From Thermus tengchongensis (GTDB lineage Bacteria > Deinococcota > Deinococci > Deinococcales > Thermaceae): 64,000 bases of DNA. This document shows, piece after piece, positions 44,141-50,250 of the stretch (its first letter is position 1; each line of letters begins with the position of its first letter). The notes beneath the pieces were generated by a model that saw only the letters and a program-made list of their open reading frames with translations, ran no database searches and was not told where the DNA came from. The stretch covers positions 76,353-140,352 of the forward strand of contig NZ_JAKEDU010000005.1 in the NCBI RefSeq assembly GCF_021462405.1. The letters are read 5' to 3'. A program made the translations under genes and the position numbers.

Positions 44141-45568
44141 GTGGCCTGGTACGAGGGCGCTTTCTTCTATCAGATCTTTCCCGACCGTTACTTCCGGGCA
44201 GGCCCCCCGGGCAAGCCCGCCCCCAGCGGTCCCTTCGAACCCTGGGAAGCCCCGCCCTCCCTTAGGGGCTTCAAGGGGGGCACCCTCTGGGGCATAGCGG
44301 AGAAAATCCCCTACCTTAAGGACTTGGGGGTGGAAGCCCTTTACCTGAACCCCATCTTCGCCTCCACCGCCAATCACCGATACCACACCACGGACTATTT
44401 CCAGGTGGATCCCCTCCTGGGGGGGAACGTGGCTCTAAGGCACCTTCTGGAAGTCGCCCATGCCCACGGCATTCGCGTCATCCTGGACGGGGTTTTCAAC
44501 CACACGGGAAGGGGGTTTTTCGCCTTCCAGCACCTTTTGGAAAACGGGGAGGCGAGCCCTTATCGGGACTGGTACCACGTAAAGGGCTTCCCCCTAAACC
44601 CCTACGGGCGGAACCCCAACTACGAGGCCTGGTGGGGCAACCCCGAGCTCCCCAAGCTCCGGGTGGAAACCCCGGCGGTGCGGGAGTACCTCCTGGAGGT
44701 GGCGGAGTACTGGATCCGCTTCGGCGCGGATGGCTGGCGGCTGGACGTGCCCAACGAGATCGAGGACCCCGAGTTCTGGCGGGCTTTCCGCCGCCGGGTC
44801 AAGGGGGCCAACCCCGAGGCCTACATCGTGGGGGAAATCTGGGAGGAGGCCGACTTCTGGCTCCAGGGGGACATGTTTGACGCCACCATGAACTACCCCT
44901 TGAGCCGGGCCATCCTGGGCTTCGTGGGAGGGGAGGTCCTGGACCAGGAGCTGGCCGCCCGCTCGGGCCTGGGGCGCATCGAACCCCTGCAGGCCCTGGC
45001 CTTCAGCCACCGGCTGGAGAACCTCTTCACCCGGTACCGGCCTGAGGTGGTGCGGGCCCAGATGAACCTCCTCACCTCCCACGACACCCCCCGCCTCCTC
45101 ACCCTCCTTAGGGGAAGCGTGGAGCGGGCTAAGCTGGCCCTTTCCCTGCTTTTCCTCCTGCCGGGAAACCCCACGGTGTACTACGGGGAGGAGATCGGCA
45201 TGGAGGGCGGCCACGACCCGGAAAACCGCGGGGGCATGGTGTGGGAGGAAGGCCGCTGGAGGCGGGAGATCCGGGAGAGCGTGCGGCGGATGGCCCGCCT
45301 GCGCCAAGAACACCCCCTCCTCCGCACCGCCCCCTACGGGCGGATCTACGCGGTGGACGGCCACCTGGCCTTCACCCGGGGGCCCTACCTGGTGGTGGTG
45401 AACGCCGCTTCCGAGCCTTTCCGCCAGGATTTTCCCCTGCATGGTGCCCTGCCTCGAGGGGCCCAGGCCGTGGACCTCCTCTCCGGAAAAACCTGCACCC
45501 CGGCAGGAGGACGCCTTTGTGGGCCCGAGCTTCCCCCTTTTTCTGTGGCCATCTGGGTGGAGGTCTAG
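44141..45568 (+). CDS. GH13 alpha-amylase/cyclomaltodextrinase-type glycosidase
   Basis: The 475-residue protein has the GH13 regions in order: FNHTG after VILDGV (region I), nucleophile Asp in DGWRLDVPNEI (region II), acid/base Glu in AYIVGEIWEEADFW (region III) and transition-state Asp in LLTSHDTPRLL (region IV). There is no signal peptide and no N-terminal carbohydrate-binding domain, so it is cytosolic and shorter than neopullulanases (about 580). It likely acts on imported maltooligosaccharides. The C-terminal beta domain ends FSVAIWVEV. It overlaps the convergent alkyltransferase-like gene by 4 bp. Confidence 0.93.
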   Translation: MAWYEGAFFYQIFPDRYFRAGPPGKPAPSGPFEPWEAPPSLRGFKGGTLWGIAEKIPYLKDLGVEALYLNPIFASTANHRYHTTDYFQVDPLLGGNVALRHLLEVAHAHGIRVILDGVFNHTGRGFFAFQHLLENGEASPYRDWYHVKGFPLNPYGRNPNYEAWWGNPELPKLRVETPAVREYLLEVAEYWIRFGADGWRLDVPNEIEDPEFWRAFRRRVKGANPEAYIVGEIWEEADFWLQGDMFDATMNYPLSRAILGFVGGEVLDQELAARSGLGRIEPLQALAFSHRLENLFTRYRPEVVRAQMNLLTSHDTPRLLTLLRGSVERAKLALSLLFLLPGNPTVYYGEEIGMEGGHDPENRGGMVWEEGRWRREIRESVRRMARLRQEHPLLRTAPYGRIYAVDGHLAFTRGPYLVVVNAASEPFRQDFPLHGALPRGAQAVDLLSGKTCTPAGGRLCGPELPPFSVAIWVEV

Positions 45569-46011
45569 GGCCAGGCTCCCTCAAAGCGCAGGAGCCAGGC
45601 CTTAAGCCCCTCCTGCCCGGCAAACCCCCCAAGCCGCCCGTCGGCGTGGACCACCCGGTGGGCGGGCACCAGGAGGAAGAAGGGCGAGGCCCGCAACCCC
45701 GCCCCCACCGCCCTTGGGGAGAGGCCAAGCTCCCGCGCCAGGCTTCCATAACTTTCCGTGCGCCCGTAGGGGATGCGGCGCACCCGCTCGTAAAGGGCCA
45801 CCCGGGCCGGGGAAAACCCGGCGTAGTCCAGGGGAATGTCCAGAAAGTCAGGCCTTTCCCCGGCGAAGTAGGCCAGGACGTGCTCCCGCACCCTAAGGGC
45901 CAAAGCCCCCTCCGCCTCCCGCCCCCGGGGAAAGAGGGCGGGCTCCAGGAGCCGCACCCCCGCAGAGGTCGTCTCCAACCACAAGGGTCCGATAGGCGTG
46001 GGGATCAGCAT
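45565..46011 (-). CDS. Alkyltransferase-like protein (PAHR type, no methyl-acceptor Cys)
   Basis: The 148-residue protein has the O6-alkylguanine transferase fold: an HTH DNA-binding part SYGSLARELGLSPRAVGAGLRASP and active-site loop LLVPAHRVVHADGRLGGFAGQEGLKAWLL in order. The invariant PCHRV is PAHRV, with Ala117 in place of the alkyl-accepting Cys, so it cannot repair by itself. ATL proteins bind O6-alkylguanine and flag it for nucleotide excision repair. T. thermophilus has a characterised ATL of this kind. ATG 46011 is used; TTG 46017 is an alternative. Confidence 0.93.
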   Translation of the reverse strand: MLIPTPIGPLWLETTSAGVRLLEPALFPRGREAEGALALRVREHVLAYFAGERPDFLDIPLDYAGFSPARVALYERVRRIPYGRTESYGSLARELGLSPRAVGAGLRASPFFLLVPAHRVVHADGRLGGFAGQEGLKAWLLRFEGAWP

Positions 46012-46065
46012 AGCCAAAACCGCCTCTTCGCCACAATGGCCAATGGCCCTACTAAAGAAGCAATC

Positions 46066-46071
46066 TATAAT
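46066..46071 (+). promoter_or_regulatory. -10 element of the 45-residue ORF
   Basis: A consensus TATAAT ends 6 nt before ATG 46078. Confidence 0.55.
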
Positions 46072-46077
46072 GGGCGC

Positions 46078-46215
46078 ATGGGAACACCTCGGATCTTTTC
46101 CCAGGGTTCCTCTCCTGGGCCTGAACGCCTCCTTCTGGCGCCACCCTGGGAAGCCGAGGAAACCTTGACCGCCACAGCCCTGGAGGCCTACCTAAAAGCC
46201 AAGTCCCCAGCGTGA
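46078..46215 (+). CDS. Candidate small protein of 45 residues
   Basis: The frame encodes MGTPRIFSQGSSPGPERLLL, then APPWEAEETLTATALEAYLK and AKSPA. It has no recognised family, no cysteine and no membrane segment. Support comes from the consensus -10 at leaderless distance and from filling the only sizeable gap between the divergent alkyltransferase-like gene and the convergent SpoIID-like gene, which it overlaps by 24 bp. The C-terminal helix (EAEETLTATALEAYLKAK) is acidic then basic. It may be a real leaderless micro-gene or chance. Confidence 0.5.
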   Translation: MGTPRIFSQGSSPGPERLLLAPPWEAEETLTATALEAYLKAKSPA

Positions 46216-47298
46216 AGGGATCCAGGCGGTCTCCACCCCGGATATCCGGCCCAGCAGCAAGTCGGAAAGGAAGGTGCCAGGGAAGTAGTGCCCCAGGACC
46301 TCCCGGTACCCGTACCCCGCCTCCGCCATGCCCTTGGCCCCCCACTGGGAGAGGCCCACCCCGTGCCCTGCCCCCCGGCCCTCCGCCCGCCAGCCCTTGA
46401 ACTCCACCAAAGCCGAGGGCAGGCCCAGGTTCCGCACCAGCCGCTGGGCCTCGGGCCCTTGGATCTCCACCCCAAGGAGCCGGAGGCGCCACACCCTACC
46501 CGAAGCGCTCCGCTCCAGCACCACCGGGGAGTCGCTGCCTTGGGGCGTGTGGCCCATGGCCCGCAAAGCCGCCGCCGCCCTCTCGGGACTCACGGAAACC
46601 TGCCACTGGCTTTTGGGACCCCGGGCATAGGGGTCCGGCCTCGGCCGCAAATAGGGCAGGGCCTTCTGAAAGACCTCTTCGCTCCCCGCGGTCATACCCC
46701 CGGAGTCGGCGTGGTACAGCGCGGAAATGGCCCTTCCCTGGTAGCTTAGGACCTTCCCCCGGGTACCCCTCACCGCCTCAGTGTGCCGGGCGGTTTCCAC
46801 GTCAAAACCCAGGTAGACCTGGCAGACCTCGCTGGCGCAGAGGTCGTATGGAGCCCGGGGGTTCAGCCGATTCACGGCAAAGGTGCGGGCCACCACCGCC
46901 TGGGCCTTTAAAGCCTCCTGGGGAAAGCCCTCGGGCATCTCCGCGGGGAGGACGCCGAGGAGGTAGTCCTCCAAAAGGACCAAGTTCACCAGCAAAAGCT
47001 TTCCCCCTTGGGAGAGAAGCCGTACCCCACCCCTATAGGTGCGCCCATCCAGGCGGAAATAGGGTCCGGGAAACTCCCAAAAGGGCTGGACCTTGCCCTC
47101 CACCCAGACCCCTTGGGCCTCCCCCCTGGCCCGCACGGTTCCCTGGCCCTCCGGCAGGAGGAGGGACACCTCCTGGCCCTCCGGCACCTCCTTCAGGAGC
47201 ACCCTAAGGAGAAGGTCCCCTTCCTGGCCCCGGGAGGGCAGGATCCAGACCAGCAAAAGGAGGCATGCCAGAAGGGCACCCTTTAACCCATGCGTCAT
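46192..47298 (-). CDS. SpoIID/LytB-domain exported protein
   Basis: The 368-residue protein has a signal/anchor at residues 5-24 (GLKGALLACLLLLVWILPSRG) and a beta-rich N-terminal part. The SpoIID domain then follows: LEDYLLGVLPAEMPEGFPQEALKAQAVVARTFA in order, CQVYLGFDVETARHTEAV, YHADSGGMTAGSEEVF, and GHGVGLSQWGAKGMAEAG. SpoIID cleaves glycan strands of peptidoglycan lacking stem peptides. Thermus does not sporulate, so a housekeeping wall role (division or remodelling) is likely. ATG 47298 gives a sensible signal peptide; frame upstream to 47319 is open. Confidence 0.9.
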   Translation of the reverse strand: MTHGLKGALLACLLLLVWILPSRGQEGDLLLRVLLKEVPEGQEVSLLLPEGQGTVRARGEAQGVWVEGKVQPFWEFPGPYFRLDGRTYRGGVRLLSQGGKLLLVNLVLLEDYLLGVLPAEMPEGFPQEALKAQAVVARTFAVNRLNPRAPYDLCASEVCQVYLGFDVETARHTEAVRGTRGKVLSYQGRAISALYHADSGGMTAGSEEVFQKALPYLRPRPDPYARGPKSQWQVSVSPERAAAALRAMGHTPQGSDSPVVLERSASGRVWRLRLLGVEIQGPEAQRLVRNLGLPSALVEFKGWRAEGRGAGHGVGLSQWGAKGMAEAGYGYREVLGHYFPGTFLSDLLLGRISGVETAWIPSRWGLGF

Positions 47299-47319
47299 AT
47301 ATTGCCCCCATCCTACCAC

Positions 47320-48774
47320 CTAGCCCAAAACCAAGGTGGCCCTTCCCGAGATGGGTGCCTCTCGGAGCCTGAGGAGGGCCTCGGGGTGACGCAAGGCGTA
47401 CATGGCGAAGGGGTAGACCCGCTCCTGAGGCAGGCCTCGAGGCAAGAGGTGCCGCTTGAGGCGCTCCAGATGATGGAGAAGGACCGCATCCCGCCCCATG
47501 CGGGCGCGAAGGAGCTTCTTCAAAAGCCTTTCCCCCTCCCCCTTCAGCCTCGCCCGGAAGCGGCGGAAAGGCCTTTCCAAGGTGGGCTCCAGGGCATGGG
47601 CCTTTTGGCCCAGGGCCTCCACTTCCTCCAAGAGGCGCAAAAGCTCGGCCTCGAGTTCCCTAAACCCTTCCAGCACCTCCTTGACAGCCTTAAGAAAGGC
47701 ATCCTCTCCCCCATCCACAAACGCCCAGGGATCCAGGCGGTACCTCTCCACAATCCGGTGGATGGGAGGTTCCAAAACCACGGCCCTCAGGCGAAGGAAG
47801 AGGGCAGGCATGGGGATACCGTAAAGGGCGTAGACCCCGGAAAGCTCGGCCACATACCGGAACTCGTTGGGACCCACCACGAAGCCCGCCGTGGGCAGAA
47901 CCAGGTCCTGGAACACCGGCCTCAAGCCCGCCGCAGGGGTGAGGCGGCTGGGATCGGTCCTAAGGATCTCCAGGAGCTCCTTTTTGCTATAGCGGCGCAC
48001 CCCGTCGGTAAAGGCTCCATCTTGATAAAAAAGCAACCTTCTTTGATCGGTTTCCAAAAAAAGATTGGTGGCCCCCGGCTTGCGCTTCAAGGGAGGCCTG
48101 CCCCCCAAAGCGCGGATGCGCTCCGCCTCCTGGTTGATGGCCTGGGCGCTGGCCAAGGGGTCCTCCAGCTCCCTTTCCAGGGCCTTTTGGAAAAGGAGAG
48201 CAAGCTCCTGAGCCATGGGGTCAAAGGGAATAAGGCCCCTCTCCCCCAGAAAGGCCAAGAGGGTGCGGGCGAAAAACTCAGACAGGGTTTCCCCCTCCAG
48301 GGCGTAGGCCACCCGGGTATCCCGGGACCAGGAACCCAGAAACTCCCTCACCGCCTCTCGGTAAGGGGCAAAAGGAATCCGTCCTGCGGGAAGGGGCGGC
48401 AGGGGTAGGGATAGGGTACGCACCTCCTCCTCCAGGAGAAGGTGAAGGTGGCGCACCTCCTCCACATCGTGGTCCTGGGAAGCCACCCAGAAGAGGGAAG
48501 CCGCCCCCACCTTTTCCGCCAGGCCCAAAGCGGTGTGGGCCTTGTAGAAGGTCAGGGCAGGCCCCCCCAGAAGCCCCGCCTGCTGGCCCGTGACCACCGC
48601 CCCCTGCCCCAGGCCCTCGAGGGCCGCCAGGACCTCCCGTGGAGCCTGAAGACGCTTCAGGTAAGCTGCAAGCGCCGAGGAGAGTTGGGGATGGCCTTCC
48701 CGGCCCAAGCGCTCTTTGAGGACCTGTTCCCCCTGGGGTAGGCCCAAAAGCTGGGCCAGGACCTGGGCTTCCAT
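47320..48774 (-). CDS. bshC: Bacillithiol synthesis cysteine-adding enzyme BshC
   Basis: The protein adds Cys to GlcN-malate as the last step of bacillithiol formation. The 484-residue protein has AVVTGQQAGLLGGPALTFYKAHTAL near residue 58, LFWVASQDHDVEEVRHLHLL near residue 93 (class I aaRS-like nucleotide fold HIGH-like region), and a long helical middle with a coiled coil (ELEAELLRLLEEVEALGQKAHALEPTLERPF in parts). It indicates that this Thermus uses bacillithiol as a low-molecular-weight thiol. It has its own -10, formed with the crp stop codon. Confidence 0.93.
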   Translation of the reverse strand: MEAQVLAQLLGLPQGEQVLKERLGREGHPQLSSALAAYLKRLQAPREVLAALEGLGQGAVVTGQQAGLLGGPALTFYKAHTALGLAEKVGAASLFWVASQDHDVEEVRHLHLLLEEEVRTLSLPLPPLPAGRIPFAPYREAVREFLGSWSRDTRVAYALEGETLSEFFARTLLAFLGERGLIPFDPMAQELALLFQKALERELEDPLASAQAINQEAERIRALGGRPPLKRKPGATNLFLETDQRRLLFYQDGAFTDGVRRYSKKELLEILRTDPSRLTPAAGLRPVFQDLVLPTAGFVVGPNEFRYVAELSGVYALYGIPMPALFLRLRAVVLEPPIHRIVERYRLDPWAFVDGGEDAFLKAVKEVLEGFRELEAELLRLLEEVEALGQKAHALEPTLERPFRRFRARLKGEGERLLKKLLRARMGRDAVLLHHLERLKRHLLPRGLPQERVYPFAMYALRHPEALLRLREAPISGRATLVLG

Positions 48775-48781
48775 GCTTCAA

Positions 48782-48787
48782 AGCCTA
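48782..48787 (-). promoter_or_regulatory. -10 element of bshC, formed partly by the crp-type gene's stop codon
   Basis: TAGGCT ends 7 nt before ATG 48774, and its TAG is the stop of the gene at 48785. Confidence 0.5.
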
Positions 48788-49411
48788 AAGCGCCTCGGCC
48801 AGGCGGGCAAGGGCCTGGGGTTCCCGGACCTCCACCCTACGGTAGCCCAGGTCCACTACCCCCGAAAGGGCCCACTCCCCCAGGAGCTTGGTCACGGTCT
48901 CCCGGGTGGCCCCCACCATGCGGGCCAGGTCCTGGTGGGAAAAGGCCACCTCTCCCGCCTGGCTTAACCTCAGGAGAAGCCGGGCCAAGCGCTGGCTCAC
49001 GGAAAGGTGGCGCAGTTCCCAAAGCCGCTCCTCCGCCTCCTTGAGCCGGGCGTAGAGGGCCTCCAGGAGGAAGCGCTCCACCTCGGGAAAACGCGCCCGC
49101 ACGGGGGCCAGGGCTTCCTGGGGGGCGAAGAGGAACTCAGCGTAGGTTAGGGCGGTGGCCCCCGAAGTGCGCCTTCCTCCCCCCACTAGGGCCTCCTCCC
49201 CAAAAAGCCCTCCAGGCCCCACCACCCCCAAGGTGGCGGGCTCCCCTTCCGCCGAGCGGGGCCCCTCCAGCCAGACAAGCCCTTCCCGCACCAGGTACAC
49301 CCCGTCCGCCCGGTCCCCCAGGGCGTAGAGGGGGGTACCCCGCAAGACCCTCTTGGGCTGGAACACCCTGGCCATCTCCCGCCGGGCCTCGAGGGAAAGC
49401 TCCTGGAACAT
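48785..49411 (-). CDS. CRP/FNR-family transcription regulator
   Basis: The 208-residue protein has an N-terminal cyclic nucleotide-binding-like barrel (GTPLYALGDRADGVYLVREGLVWLEG, GPGGLFGEEALVGGG), a long dimerisation helix and a C-terminal HTH (FSHQDLARMVGATRETVTKLLGEWA). The phosphate cassette lacks the Arg-Ser/Thr pair of cAMP-binding CRPs (ALVGGGRRTSGATALT), so it may act without cAMP, as does SdrP-type Thermus regulators. No cysteine cluster is present for FNR-type iron-sulfur sensing. Targets are unknown; it lies between mqnD and bshC. Confidence 0.9.
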   Translation of the reverse strand: MFQELSLEARREMARVFQPKRVLRGTPLYALGDRADGVYLVREGLVWLEGPRSAEGEPATLGVVGPGGLFGEEALVGGGRRTSGATALTYAEFLFAPQEALAPVRARFPEVERFLLEALYARLKEAEERLWELRHLSVSQRLARLLLRLSQAGEVAFSHQDLARMVGATRETVTKLLGEWALSGVVDLGYRRVEVREPQALARLAEAL

Positions 49412-49417
49412 GCCCCG

Positions 49418-49423
49418 AGTTTA
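49418..49423 (-). promoter_or_regulatory. -10 element of the CRP/FNR gene, formed partly by the mqnD stop codon
   Basis: TAAACT ends 6 nt before ATG 49411. The mqnD stop TAA (49421-49423) is its first half. Confidence 0.55.
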
Positions 49424-50245
49424 CAAAAATAGGGGGGCTTCGGAGGCAGGGATAAGCCCCCGGGCCTCGGCCTCAGCGAAGAGCCTTTTCACCGCTTTTT
49501 CCCCTTCCTCCCCCACGTCCTGGCTGAACCCGTTGACATAGGTGCGCACATGGGCCCAGATCACCTCCTCCGAAAGCTCCTGGGCATGGGCTTTTAGGTA
49601 GGGAAGGGTTTCTTCAGGATGGGCAAAGGCGTATTCCAGGCTCCGCCGCACCGCCTCGTCCAGGGCCCGGATGAGCCCCTCCCCCAGGTCCCGCCGGGCC
49701 AGGATGGCCCCCAAGGGGAGGGGCAGGCCCGTTTCCCCTTCCCACCACTCCCCCAGGTCCAGGACCTTGACCAGGCCGTACTCCGGGTAGGTGAAACGGC
49801 TTTCGTGGATGATGAGGCCCGCCTCCACCTCCCCTTGGGCCACCAGGGGCATGATCCGGTCGTAGCGCACCTCCACCGGCTCAAACCCTTCCGCGTACAA
49901 GGAGAGGAGCAAAAAGGCCGTGGTGTTCCGCCCGGGTATGGCCACCCGGGCTCCCTTCAGGCTCCTCAAGGGCTTTTTGGCCACCACCAAAGGGCCCACG
50001 CCCCTGCCCAAAGCCCCCCCGCTCCTTAGGGCCACATACCGGTCCCGCACCCTCCCATAGGCGGCATAGGAGAGCTTGGTCAGGGGTAGCCTCCCCTCCA
50101 AAGCCCAGCGGTTCAGGGTTTCCACGTCCTCCAAAACCGCCTCCACGGGAAGCGGGCTCTCCACAAGGCCGTGGGTCAGGGCGTAGAAGATGAAGGTGTC
50201 GTTGGGACAGGGGGAGTAGCCCAGCTTCAGAACCGTCGCCTCCAT
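49421..50245 (-). CDS. mqnD: 1,4-dihydroxy-6-naphthoate synthase MqnD
   Basis: The enzyme converts cyclic dehypoxanthine futalosine to 1,4-dihydroxy-6-naphthoate in the futalosine route to menaquinone. The 274-residue periplasmic-binding-protein-like fold has KLGYSPCPNDTFIFYAL near residue 7, catalytic His147 in GLIIHESRFTYPEYGL, and GLPLPLGAILARRDLG near residue 175. T. thermophilus MqnD is the structurally characterised enzyme of this step. It starts 5 nt after the stop of the upstream TPR gene, with a stop-associated -10. Confidence 0.96.
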   Translation of the reverse strand: MEATVLKLGYSPCPNDTFIFYALTHGLVESPLPVEAVLEDVETLNRWALEGRLPLTKLSYAAYGRVRDRYVALRSGGALGRGVGPLVVAKKPLRSLKGARVAIPGRNTTAFLLLSLYAEGFEPVEVRYDRIMPLVAQGEVEAGLIIHESRFTYPEYGLVKVLDLGEWWEGETGLPLPLGAILARRDLGEGLIRALDEAVRRSLEYAFAHPEETLPYLKAHAQELSEEVIWAHVRTYVNGFSQDVGEEGEKAVKRLFAEAEARGLIPASEAPLFL

Positions 50246-50250
50246 GAACC

